The notes: a model not told the origin generated them from the sequence alone. Shown: positions 1 to 11,950, counted from the first letter of the stretch. The stretch: 55,201 nucleotides of DNA from Zygnema circumcarinatum (GCA_037447605.1 CM074807.1:3533221-3588421); one strand, 5' to 3'. Made by a program: numbers and translations.

Positions 1-19
1 TCCCTCCCTCCCTCCCTAC

Positions 20-187
20 CTCCGAGTAGAGCACCGCCACCAGCACCGCTCCCTCCTCCATGCCGCTCAGATCCAAAACCGCCTCTTCCTGCTGCAACTT
101 CCCGGAAGCTTCCAGCAGCACGCACGTGTTATGGACCTCTCCCTCGCTGCCATGTGTCACTGTCCGCCCTTCGGCTTCGGAAGCCAT
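20..187 (-). CDS. Possible first coding exon of an unrecognised gene leaving the left edge
   Basis: On the minus strand an ATG at 187 opens 56 codons that end exactly at GAG|GTAGGGAG, a good 5' splice site at 20/19, in phase 0. The peptide begins MASEAEGRTVTHG and ends VAVLYSE; it is acidic with no recognised domain. The rest of the gene lies beyond the window. An array of eight TTAGGG units sits about 80 bp upstream of the ATG. I do not recognise the product. Support is only the clean start, open frame, GC-rich coding-like composition and donor site, so it could still be a chance ORF. Confidence 0.35.
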
Positions 188-266
188 GGTCGCCTCCTCG
201 CTCCTCTTTGCGGCGAGGATGACCTCAGGGTTCAGGGCCGGCAACCAGCGCCTCTCTGGGATAAGA

Positions 267-314
267 TTAGGGTTAGGGTTAGGGTTAGGGTTAGGGTTAG
301 GGTTAGGGTTAGGG
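267..314. repeat. (TTAGGG)8 telomere-like array
   Basis: Eight perfect TTAGGG hexamers run from 267 to 314, in the 5' flank of the possible minus-strand exon at 187-20. The unit is the six-base form, not the seven-base TTTAGGG usual in plants. Because unique sequence lies on both sides it is an interstitial array, not a chromosome end. Confidence 0.95.
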
Positions 315-2382
315 TTCCGAGTTAGGGCTCAGAGCCACCGTTCCGTGCTGGACTTGCGGCAGCAATCCGTAAAACGGAACGGGTTTTTCGGCAGGGAGAC
401 AGCTGATTTCCGTGCGGACATTTGTTCGAGGTCCTCGACCCGACAAAAAAATTTGTAAGCGAAATTTGCAGCAATAGTTGTCAGAAAGTGGCCGAGGATC
501 GTACGAAAGATTGATCGTACAATCAATCGTACATAAGATTTAACCGTACACTTGATATTATTGAGACAGGATCGAATCTTGGGTATGGCGGCAGACGCCC
601 TCGGGCAGGTTCTTTTGTTCTTTTTGGAAATTGTCAATGGTGTACGAAATGGTACGACAGTTTTAACGTATTCGCTGGTCAAGGCCGGCTTTCGGGACTC
701 TCCTGGGCTACTCGTAGGGCTTGATGACTGAATGCGGACAAAATACCATACGGTCGGCCACCGTTTCATACGGTCAAATCTGTGCTTTTGGAATAGATAC
801 GATTTGGAATCTGTAGATTTGGGATCTGGTCAGATTGCGGGCAGAGGAAGAACATTCTTTGACGGGCAAATGGAAAGTTTCTGGTCGAGGTCTCGCCGGA
901 CAGCTGCTGCATTTTCATTGGCTGAACGCCCAAAAATTAGTTTTTTTCTTGACGATGGGCAGGCACATATGAAAGAGAATATTTGCGGTCCCTTTTTTTA
1001 TTAGGGTCTAAACTTTTTTTTGGCTAGATACACACCTTTTTCTCAAGTCAGATTTTATTTTATGGTTTTAAGGGTTTTGGGGAATTTTTTGAAAGGTGTA
1101 TCTATCCAAAAAGGTATGTGAATAGAAAATTCCTTTTTTTTTCCGGAATAATAATTTTGTTTCTGCCAGCCTATATTTTACGGGCAGCCGTGGCACCGTC
1201 CGATTAACCACTTCTAGAAAGTGCGTCGACGATCTCTACACGTGGCAGCTTCCCTTTGGCTTCCTCGCTAGTTGCGAGCCAACCATTGGCCGAGTTGGAG
1301 ATTCTGCGGCACGTCCGGACATGTTTCAGGACTGACCGTACTCCAATGGTAAACCTATTTAAATGTTTGCAAAAAAAAGGAAAAAGAAATCTATCTGGCG
1401 GTATGCCGGAAAACCGGATACTTTCCACAACAGACAAATCATATAGTACCTTTAACTGTACAGTGCAGCACACGGTCAGCTGTAAAGATTTAGATTACCA
1501 ACGAGTTTTTTTTAGTGTGGATTCGAATAACACGCCCGAACAAGTCTCGTCAGATTCTCAAATCCGTCCCTGAGATTTCAATTCATCCAATGATAACGAT
1601 CTCGAACGAACAGATCTCCATTCCAGATTCTATGTGATCCTACATTTGTCCTTTCTCCAAAGAAGGACTTCAAACCAATCCATCTCACAGCCCCTCCAGA
1701 TTCGAACGAATCTCAATCGTATCCTATAGATTCTTTCGTATCCCTCTGACAGGGCCCCGGGCGGCTGACGCGCATCCCTCCGATAAATGCGGAGCGGGGG
1801 GTACAGTGGACCGTACGGCCCGCTGTCGCCGTTTTCCGCCTGGCAGACGCGACGTGACGCTACGCTACGTGACGTGGCGTGACGGGACGTGACGCGTGCG
1901 GCCAGGGCGGCCCAGGGAGAGCGGGCGGCGGCCGGGCAGGGGAGGGAGGGATAGGGAGGCGCGGAGATACGGTACGGAGAGAGAGAAAGAGAGGGGGGGA
2001 GAGGGAGAGGGAGAGGAAGAGGGAGAGGGGGAGGGAGAGAGGGCAAGGGAGAGGGGAAGGGGGCGAGGGAGAGGGGGAGGGGGAGGGGGAAAAGGGGAGG
2101 GGGAAAAGGGGAGGGGGAAAAGGGGAGAGGGAGAGGGAGAGAGGGGGAGAGGGAGAGGGAGAGGGGGAGAGGGAGAGGGGAAGAGGGGGAGAGAAAGGGA
2201 GGGAGGGGGAGGGAATGAGAAGGGGGAGTCGAAAAGGGAGGGTTGCAGGTATGGGGTGAGAGAACAGAGTGAGAGATGAGAACTTGAGAGAAAGACAGCG
2301 GCAGGGCGATAGGAATGTGTTTGTAAAAGAGAGCGTGAGAGTGCGAGAGAGAGAGAGAGTGGGAGAGAGAGACTCTTGGCTG
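315..2382. other. Non-coding interval with low-complexity tracts
   Basis: No convincing exon seen. The interval holds CGTAC-rich stretches (about 490-550 and 630-780), T-rich runs (about 990-1150), a short CGTGAC-rich stretch near 1853-1895, and a purine tract of GGGAGA/GGGGAAAA type at about 1977-2215. Long open frames over the purine tract encode only Arg/Glu/Gly or Ser/Leu/Pro and reflect composition. It may serve as the region between the minus-strand exon at 187-20 and the kinase gene. Confidence 0.6.
1977..2215. repeat. GGGAGA/GGGGAAAA purine-rich low-complexity tract
   Basis: About 240 bp of almost pure purine on the plus strand, built from imperfect GGGAGA and GGGGAAAA units. The frames through it encode low-complexity peptides on both strands and are not genes. 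Confidence 0.9.
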
Positions 2383-2640
2383 ATGTTTGCCAGCAGGTCG
2401 AGCAGGGCGGAGGAGGTGGTGCGGTGCGTCGGCGTGAACCTCTCTGAAGGTCCCCCTCCCGCCTCCATGCGTGCCCGTTCAGCTGCCTCCATGGACCGAT
2501 CCAAGCCCCCCATGGCCGCGGCTGAGCGAGCTCCGGCCATGGCGGCGCTTGGCGCCCTGCTGCAGAGCCTCCTTCCGTACAAATCCGTAGCAGAAGCTTC
2601 CGCGCAGCTTCCGTCTGCAGCGACGTACTTGACGGCTCTG
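2383..2640 (+). CDS. Candidate 5' exon of the hybrid histidine kinase
   Basis: A GC-rich open frame with ATGs at 2383 and 2467 ends at CTG|GTTAGT (2640/2641), phase 0. The first supported kinase exon (4155) also begins in phase 0 after TTTTGCAG. Joining them gives a hydrophobic junction, [21 protein letters not shown], which would supply the missing first membrane segment of the MASE1 domain. The two would be separated by a 1.5-kb intron holding the long GA tract. The opposite strand is also open here, and further small exons could lie between, so this is a proposal. Using 2383 the kinase would be about 1,321 residues; using 2467, about 1,293. Confidence 0.4.
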
Positions 2641-2824
2641 GTTAGTAGCAGGGGATGCGGAGGACGAGGTTCCATGGAGGGGGGGTACCAGGGACTCAGT
2701 TTCAGTTTCAGTTTCAGTTTGCCAGTTTGCAGCGTGCATGCAACGGGGATGGAGTGCAGGAGAGGATGAGCTCCTTTGTAAGGAGACTTTTGAGTGTGCT
2801 GGGGAATATTGGACAGTGTGTGTT

Positions 2825-2856
<32 letters not shown>

Positions 2857-3245
2857 TGAGAGAGAGAGGAAGGGGAAGGGGGAGAGAGAGAGAGGGGGAG
2901 GGGGAGACGGATGCCTTAGGAAATAAGCAAAGCTGCTTTCACACACTCTGCACTTCTCTTATCGAGGGCACAAGGCATCTCTCTCTCTCTCTCTCCCTCT
3001 CTCTCCTTCCCTCCCCCTTTCTCGCTTGCTCTCACGCTTTTTCTACCTCGTTCTTCTCCACCACAGGCTTCTTTATGATTATACATATGTTCTGACTTCA
3101 AAATTGCAATTGAAGGTCAATCTAGTAATCTTTATCAATTCTGCAGAAATCTATAATATACTTTTTAGCCCGCTGTTCGTGTCGGCTGCTGAAATGTCAG
3201 CTGTGCTCCATGTTAGGGTTTTCAATCGGTGTTTTAGGCAGAACG

Positions 3246-4001
<756 letters not shown>

Positions 4002-4154
4002 AGAGGTATGGATATTAATAGATAGAGGACAGGGCATAAATACAGCAATCTAAAGGAACTGAGAGCAGATCAGATTTGCAGTCAGAGGCAGCGCATGTCT
4101 GCATTGTTATCAGGTTAGCTCATTGAATTGCTTCGAATTTCTCTGCTTTTGCAG

Positions 4155-7100
4155 CTTATTGGAGCGAGTATATGGCCTGGAATAGCCATTGGAGACACTC
4201 CCTGTAATCAGAAGCAACCCTTGTCCGGGCAACGGAAAGTTTTTGAACAAATTGAATTCTTTTGGCAAGCAGCGCTCATTTTTGCAGCTGCACTTTCGGC
4301 AAAAATTGCTCAAGTTGCTGCGGGAACTGCCCCTCTTAAATATTTCTCAAAGCGACAACTGGAAGCAGGGGAAGACTCCCTGGAAGGAGTCAAAAATTTC
4401 TCCTCTCTAACGTTAGTTTTGGGAGGAGTGGCTGTCACTGGAAATGGATTCATGGCATTCGCAAGTTGGTTGTCCGGAGCAGCAACATGGAGGAATTCTC
4501 TAAGGTGTGAAAAAACAGCGATTAGACTCAATTTCTGTGATGTGATTATGGACCAAAACCACTCCAGTACTCTTGCAAATTTAGGGTTTTAAGGGAGTTT
4601 TCCGCTTGCAACTGAAGCGGAGATTCGTACTCTCTTTTGCATATGATTATGGACCAAAACCATTCCAGTACTCTTGCAAATTTCCCCTATAGAACGGAGT
4701 TTTCTGCTTGCAACTGAAGCGGAGATTCGTGGTCTCTTTTGCAGTGTATGGATGGAAGCTACTTTGGGAGATGTTATGGGAGTCTTTGCAGTATTGCCAC
4801 TCCTCGTGCAGTTCACACATAGAGACCCTTCTTTGGGGGTATTCAGCATGCCTCTAAAGAAGCTTCTAGAGTTTCTTGCCATGCTGGCATGCCACCTGGC
4901 ACTCTCTGGACCAATCATGGCCCTCGTAACAGCCTATGCTGACCTCAGCATGCTCCTTCCTTACTGCGTAGCTCCAACTCTCATCTGGGCAGCATTTCGT
5001 TTCAACGAAAGGTAAACCCTTTTTTGCTGCTCTTTTTAGGGTTTTGGTGTTCGAATCTTACCTTTTGGCTACCAGATGTTCCCTCCCTTCCCTTTGTTCT
5101 CAACCCTACTGTATGCTTTTAGGGTTTGGTGCTGAATTCGAAGTAAGTTGGCTCCTTCCTCCCTTGTCTTGGCCACCTATCAATCAATCTACTGCTTTCT
5201 CTGATTACCTTTTCCATGATGAAAAAAGTAATTTTGGGATGGGATGGGAGAGCAGAGGGCTCCCCTCCCTCCTCCTCCTCACTGTCTTGCAGGTCTCCTT
5301 CTTTGGCCCCCCTCAGCTTGCCCCTTTGCAAGCTCATCTCCTTCTCTCTGTGACAATGGCTTTGGGGAGTGCATTGGGAGCGGCTGTGAGAGACTCTCGC
5401 CGGCTGCACACGTGGCTGGCGGAGGTTAACGGAACGCTGGAGGAGCAGGTCATGCGTCGCACGTGCGAACTCACTCTCACAAATCAGGTACTTTGGGTCT
5501 CTCTCTCTACCTTGGTATGTTCGGATGGGAGAGGACAGGGAGGGGACATTTGGGGGCGGGAGAGGGAGAGGGAGAGGGGGAGTGGGGGAGGGGAGGGAGG
5601 AGGGGGGGGAAGATGGAAGCATTAAGACAGAGACAGAGAGAGAGAGAGAGAGAGGCGAGGTGGGGCAGGAGGAGGGGAGAGAGGGGGTTGCTTTGTGAGT
5701 TACCTTACGGTAGTGTTGACATGTCTGTTTTGTATATGCAGGAGCTTAGGGCATCCAAAAAGGCAGCGGAAGAGGCAAGCCGAGCTAAGTCGGAGTTCTT
5801 AGCCAACATGAGTCATGAGATTCGGTAGGTCCTCCCACAAACTCATGGACACATAGACACATAGAAATCCCCAGAAACAAGTAATGAATGAAGAGAAACA
5901 TCATACTTCGCAGGTACATACTCGCATGCACATACTCACATTTTCAGTAAGCCCGAATCATAACCTCCAACATCCTTAGTCAAACACTAATCTGAAGCAT
6001 GTGTAAATGTGTGCTCTGCTCTGCATGATCATGATGTGCAGAACTCCCATCCATGGCATCATGGGAATGACAACCCTAGCACAGGATTCTTTGGACATGG
6101 TCCGTTCCGTCATACTTAGCAAGCTCGAAAATGTGGAAGATGTAACGGCGGAATTGGCGGACCATTTAGACACTGTGGGACAGTCCGCAGACTGCCTTCT
6201 CCACATAGTCAATGCAGTGCTTGATTTGGCCAAAATAGAAGCTGGAAAGTTGGAGTTGGAAGTTGTTCCGTTTCGGATTCGAGATACGGTTGGATCAACC
6301 ATGAAGATGCTTCAAGTAAGGGCAATTTTTTAGCCGAAACAGACCCCTCTCTCCCTCTCTCACATCGTTGTTTTGTGAATTCTCTGCACACATAAAGAGA
6401 TGGTGGAGACAGCGGCAAGGAGAGAAGCTGGGGGGGGCAGTGAGATAAAGGAAGTTTTTTAGGCTCTAAATTTAGGGTTAGCTGAGTCTGTGCAGGTTCG
6501 GGCAGCTCAAAAACAATTGGCTCTGAATTGGGAAGTTGCTTCGGGAGTGCCGGAAGGGCTTTTGGGCGATCCTGGCCGACTGCAACAATGCATTCTCAAC
6601 TTAGGTTTGTTCCTGAACCCTGTATGAGTGTGCAGGGGGTTAGGAGGGGGAGAGAGCGGGAGGGAATGGACGGAAGGAGGAGGAGAGAGAAGTGAGAGAG
6701 AGAGAGGGAGGGAATGGACGGAAGGGGGAGGGAGGAGGACGTGGGAAGGGGGAGGGAATGGACGGAAGGGGGAGGAGGGAGGAGAGAGAAGTGGGAGAGA
6801 GAGGGAGGGAGTGGACGGAAGGGGGGAGGAGAGAGGAGAGAGAAGGGAGGGAGTGGACGGAAGGGGGAGGACGAGAGAGAAGTGGGAGAGAGAGGGCGGG
6901 ATGGGACGGAAGGGGGAGGAGGGAGGAGAGAGAAGTGGGAGAGAGAGGGAGGGAATGGACGGAAGGGGGAGGAGGGAGGAGAGAGAAGTGGGAGAGAGAG
7001 GGAGGGAGTGGACGGAAGGGGGAGGAGGGAGGAGAGAGAAGTGGGAGAGAGAGGGAGGGAGTGGACGGAAGGGGGAGGACGAGAGAGAAGTGGGAGAGAG

Positions 7101-10100
7101 AGGGAGGGAATGGACGGAAGAAGTGGGAGAGAGAGGGAGGGATGGGACGGAAGGGGGAGGAGGGAGGAGAGAGAAGTGGGAGAGAGAGGGAGGGAATGGA
7201 CGGAAGGGGGAGGAGGGAGGAGAGAGAAGTGGGAGAGGCAATGGGAGAGGAGAGACAGAAGAGGGAGAACGGGTAGAGGATGACCGGGGGGGTGGAGAGG
7301 GAGAGAGAGAGAGAGAAAGGAAGAGAGGGCGAAAGAATGTCTGGGGAAGGTGAAGATATAGGAAACAGACAGAAAATGACAAGCAGAGAATCAATTCAAG
7401 GGAGGGAGATTTTGAACTGCAGGTCTGCTCAGTTCTCTTCTTCTTCTGTCCCCCCCTGCATTCTGTTTCTCCACACACACATGCCTGCACAGTCTCCTGA
7501 CTAGTAAAAAATATAATCGCATTTTATTTGCAGTTGGCAATGCCATCAAATTCACTCAAAAGGGCTCCGTGAGAATAACTGTGAGTCTGCACGACCCCTT
7601 AAACCCTAAAACTGTGGATGAGAAGGAAGACTACTCGTCAGAATATGAGGAGCCTCCCACTCCTCCCACTCCGTCCAACATGCCTTCAACGGAATCAAGT
7701 TCAACAGAGAGCTCGCATGGAAAGAAGTGGGATAGCTCAAACCCTAATTCTTCACAGACTAGCAGTCGCTCCCTCCCTGATGTAGAGGAAGACGCAGGAA
7801 GAACCCTAAGCATAGAGACTGTAAGCAGGGAGAAAGTGAATAGGTCAGCTGACAAACAGAATAAGTTGGAGAGAACTCTTTCGGATGAACTGAGGGAGAT
7901 AGACGAAGATTTTGGGTCAAAAGATAGCAAAGATGTGGTAGCAGCAGATGACGCTTTAGTGGGAGAGATGGGAAGGAGTAAGGATTCCGTTGCGGGAGAA
8001 GTTGCTTGGACCCATTCGAGTGCGGGTCATTATTCCGAAAAGGAGAGGGAGTGGGAGGGAGTGAATGGCGAGAGAGGGGGGAAGGCTGGGGGAATGAGTG
8101 AGCTAGAAGCTGCCTTGGAGATGGCAGAGAGAGAAGGAGAGGATGAGAGAGAGGAAGGAGGTTGTGGCAGAGCGAAGCAGGGGGGAGGGGATGGTGCGGA
8201 TACCCCCTGCGTTGTGAGAGGAGAAACAGAGAGGAGTGTGGACAGCCTCTTGAGTGCCGAACTCCGTCAAGGAGAGGGAGGGAAGGTAGAGAAGCAGTCA
8301 GATGTGCAGGAGCTGCAGGTAGAGACAACCGACGAAGTCATAATGCCGGATAGTCCTCATGGAACAAATTTTAGAACTAATTTCTTTCGAAATGTTGGGG
8401 AAGCCGAACCTGCAAAAAGATTTTCTACGGAGCCTTTCAATAGAGCTCCTGCAAAGTTCAGAAGTGCAGAATTTCTTCTCGCAAATGGGAATAAAGGAAA
8501 GGGGAAAAGACGCTCTGCGGAGGAGTTGGCATCTCTTTGGAGTTCATTCACTCCGGGGGGGGGAGGGAAGGGAGGGAAAAGAGTGGGAGTGAGAGTTGGA
8601 GTGGGAGGGGGAGGAGGAGGAGGGGAGACTCTGAAGGAGGGAAAGTTGGCGGATTTGGAGGAGGAGCAGCAAATGGGAGAGGGAGAAGATATATGGCTTC
8701 TGCTTACTGTTCAGGACACAGGAATTGGAATCAAGAAGGAGCTCATTAAGGAGGTTTTTAAAAACTTCGTGCAGGCAGATACGAGCACCACACGCCTGTA
8801 TGGCGGCACAGGTAAGAAAAAGCCCTGTCAGTGGTGTAAATCTGAATTGCTTCCTCTCCTCCTACAGCTCTTCCTTCTCCATTTCCGTCTTCTAAAAATC
8901 GTAAAATCCCTACAAACCCATCTACCTTGTTTGTGCCTTTGTTGTTTCTTCTGTTTCCTTCTCCCTCGTTGTATCCTTCTTGTTTCCTTTCATCACTTCC
9001 TAATTCACCTTCATCGCCTTTTTCTGCTCCTCCTCTCCCTCACTAACCCCCTCCTCTTCTTGCATCTTCTTTCCTTTTCTCACCAGGACTTGGCCTCAGC
9101 ATCGTTCAAAGGTGAGAAAAGCAACCAACGAACACTAAAAATCCTCAAAACGGCAAACCCTAATCTTCCTGAAAGCACCCAACTTATTTTTTACATAATA
9201 TAAGTACTATAAATTCCTTGTGTTGGAAAGAAACTTACTCTTCAGATTCGTGCTCTAGTAAGTCGGTCGGTCGGTTGGTCGTTGATCGTTGGTCGGTTTG
9301 TTTGTTCTTTAGTTTCATTCCTTAACCCTAAAAAACCCTCCAAACTGCAGATTGGTGGCTATGATGGAAGGTCGCATATGGGTGGAGAGCAAGTTAGGAC
9401 AGGGGTCCACCTTCTCTTTCATAGCAAGATTCAAGAAAGCAAATCTTCCCGAAAGACCGGAATCTCCCTCTCCTATGAAATCTTCACCAAAGTTACTCCC
9501 TTCAAAAACCGCTGTCAGTAGAAAGCTGCCTGTGGAGCAGCCCATTAGAGTAGAAACCACTAGTAGTGTCTCTTCTCCGAAATCTGTCTCCTTCAGCCTT
9601 CCTCCTACTGCTCCCCTCTCCCGACCACCTCTCTTGCAGCTTTCCGGAGCATTCCGTAATCCGACCGATCCTTTGCGACAACCCACTTCTTCTTCTTCTT
9701 CTTCTTCTTCTCTTACTCTCCCAAAATCACGTCTTGGAGTTTCCTCTACTGCCAAAGAGGGAGTTGGAGAAGAAAGGACCCCTTTTTCTCATACTGTCGA
9801 CCCATCTGAAACATTCCGGAAGCTTCCTTCCTTACATAGAATGGATACTTGTCCAGATTTGGCAGCCATGGCCAGACAGGGATTGTTGCAGCACTTGCGT
9901 GAAGTGCAAGAGCAGGCGGAGGAGAAGGAGAAGGAGAAGGAGAAGGAGGGGATGGAGGTAGCAACATGCGGGAGTGGGAGTGAGAGTGTGATTGATAGTG
10001 AGAGTGAGAGGAGGGAGGGTTCAGGGCCAGTCGCAGTGAGCCTCTCAGGGCTTAAGATTCTCCTCGCAGAGGACAATATGGTGAATCAAAAGGTGGCCTG

Positions 10101-10627
10101 CCACCTTCTCACAAAGCAGGGAGTGGAGGTAGATGTGGTGGGAGATGGACAGTTGGCAGTCGATATGATGTCAGCTCGGGCTAAGGAGTATGACTGTATC
10201 CTCATGGACATTCAGGCAAGCAGCAAAAACCCTTCCTTCCTTCCTTTCTTTCTTTCTTTCATTCTCTCTTTCTCTCTTTCTTTCGTTCATCTACATGCTT
10301 TCTTATTCATTCTACTTGTGTAATAGAATTCACCTTGTTGATTCTTCGTTTTCATTCTTTGGGTGGTTCTTTGATTGGTTTCATTCCTCTCCTGTGTTTC
10401 AGATGCCTGTGATGGATGGCTTGGAAGCCACTCGGTTGATCCGAGCCATGGAGAGTGAGAGAGGGAGGAAGTACACTCCCATCATCGGGTTAACGGCACA
10501 CGCCATTCAGGGCTACAAAGACCAGTGTCTGTTGGCCGGCATGGACGGCTACGCGTGCAAACCCTTCCGCATAGACGATCTCACGGAGGTTATTCTCACA
10601 TCGATGGCGCAGTGCGGGAAGGCATGA
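4155..10627 (+). CDS. MASE1-containing hybrid histidine kinase (10 exons; 5' end uncertain)
   Basis: Membrane-anchored two-component sensor kinase with its own receiver domain. Exons: 4155-4504, 4745-5011, 5256-5487, 5742-5824, 6042-6315, 6496-6604, 7534-8811, 9087-9111, 9351-10215, 10403-10627; every phase closes, giving 1,235 residues plus the N-terminus. The first three exons encode a multi-pass MASE1-like sensor ([43 protein letters not shown]). A coiled coil leads to the phospho-acceptor H-box [13 protein letters not shown] (His about residue 308 from the exon at 4155). The N-box is VGNAIKFT, the D-box DTGIGI, the G-box [11 protein letters not shown]. The receiver has EDN, ILMDIQMPVMDG (phospho-Asp), TAHA and CKPF, so it looks intact. 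Odd: about 365 low-complexity, mostly acidic residues interrupt the ATPase fold between N- and D-boxes; one intron (10216-10402) is GC-AG. MASE1 kinases are known in bacteria and reported in early-diverging plants; the ligand is unknown. Confidence 0.92.
4543..4745. repeat. ~101-bp tandem duplication spanning a 3' splice site
   Basis: Within the first confirmed kinase intron a segment starting TGATTATGGACCAAAACCA is present at 4543 and again at 4644. Each copy ends in GCGGAGATTCGT(A/G)(C/G)TCTCTTTTGCA. Copy two ends in the acceptor TTTTGCAG used for the exon at 4745; copy one reads TTTTGCAT and is inactive. Confidence 0.9.
6636..7247. repeat. Purine-rich minisatellite, unit about 54 bp, in a kinase intron
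   Basis: Imperfect tandem copies carrying TGGACGGAAGGGGGAGGA and GAGAGAAGTGGGAGAGAG, spaced about 54 bp apart over most of the tract with shorter variants. It fills most of the intron 6605-7533. Frames over it repeat Gly/Arg/Glu and are not coding. Confidence 0.9.
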
Positions 10628-11797
10628 CAGGGAAAGGAAAGGAAGGGCTGTGCTCCAACCAAGGAGGGTTGTGCTCCAACCAAGGAGGGAAGAAGAGGAG
10701 GGCTTCCTCAAGTAGGAAGTTCGGCCATGCTTGCTCGTCGCCGCTGTACTTGTACTAACTGCTGAGCTGGAGTAAGGGCACAGCGGAGGGAGGGGTGTAA
10801 GGGAGGGGAAAAATGGTTGGGAGGTTGTTATCGACTGCTGGAAAGGGTCTTTGTAAAGGGAGGCAGGAAGCAAGCCGCAATGCGCAGCTTTGGGGGTCTG
10901 GATGAGATGTCATGTAGGAAAAGTTTGGTAAGTGGCAGGAGGAGGAGTGGTTTGGTTAGCCCTTTGAAAGGCCTTCTTCTTCTTCTTCTTCTTCTTATGC
11001 AGATCTTACTGCTGAAGAAAGACCTATCTATCATTCGTCCATGGCGGCGGTCTTAGTTATTAGGCTGCAGCGGAGCTCTATTTATCCTTTATTATTTGCT
11101 GAATCCTATACTAGATAACAATTTAATATTCTTTTAGCGTCAAAGAGAGTCAAAGTATTCCATGTTTGAGAGCGCTTTGAGGATCGACAAATAATGAGAG
11201 CATACCTGTCCGCCCTTCTCAGATCGATCGATCGATCGCTGACTTGACCTTCCTCCCTGCCCTCCATCCGTCCATCTGCAATAGACCCCTCTCTGTTGCC
11301 CTCTCTGTTGGCCTCTCCTCTCTGGTGGCTTTAACGGTGGCGGCAACTGAGGAACATGTGATGGCAGCACTTCATGCTCGCATGCATGCATGCCTGGGGG
11401 AAGCAACTGTCCTCATGGGGTCGCCATGTGTGGTGCCACATCACATTGTTCAATAGGGCCATGCTGTGGGGAGTCATGCCATGTCATGCCGTGTCATGTC
11501 ATGTTGTTTTTATGTACTCACATCCCATAAAAAATGGATGCATGGATGGGAGGCGACCAGCCCAGAAAGTGAAAGTGCAGTGCAGTGGAAAAGCTCAAGT
11601 AGACGGTCTGATCCCTCAGAGATTCCCCCAAATGGAATAACGAGAGGCTGGAGGTGGGGGGATTTTTCGTATCTAGGGATGGCCATATCGTAACTACATT
11701 ACATTAGAAAAATGTTCTGAGCTGAAAGCTACGACTAGGCTTAATAAATTGTATTAGATTACAGGAAGAGGGTGATGTGATTATAGAAGGAAGTGGT

Positions 11798-11950
11798 GTG
11801 GCATTGAACTCACGATGGCGATGATGTCATCAAATGTACATAGACGAAAACATCATGGGGAACCACGAGGATCTGCTCGCAATGGACCTAAGCACAAAAG
11901 GAAAATGCCAGGAGCTGAAAGCTACGCCTCGGCTCAACAACGCTTCAAGT
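11798..11950. mobile_element. Solo arm of a dispersed foldback/MITE-like element
   Basis: This stretch matches, with scattered changes, the reverse complement of about 33780-33940: the same succession of CATTGAACTC, GATGGCGA, GGAACCACGA, AAAGCTACGCCT and CAACAACGC blocks occurs in both. A second partial copy of the block around GCTGAAAGCTACGAC lies at about 11716. It carries no coding capacity; it looks like a remnant or solo end of a non-autonomous DNA element. Confidence 0.6.

Noticed and set aside
1-314. TTAGGG array near the window edge as a true telomere
   Set aside because: Only eight units, with unique GC-rich sequence on both sides; similar short arrays occur inside the window.
1630-2675. 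Overlapping frames over the purine tract and the GC-rich block
   Set aside because: Three frames are open at once, a sign of composition bias; only the 2383-2640 plus frame has a start, donor and a fitting partner exon.
6507-7490. Frames of 190-327 codons over the minisatellite
   Set aside because: Low-complexity peptides from a repeat within an intron; the flanking kinase exons join correctly across it.
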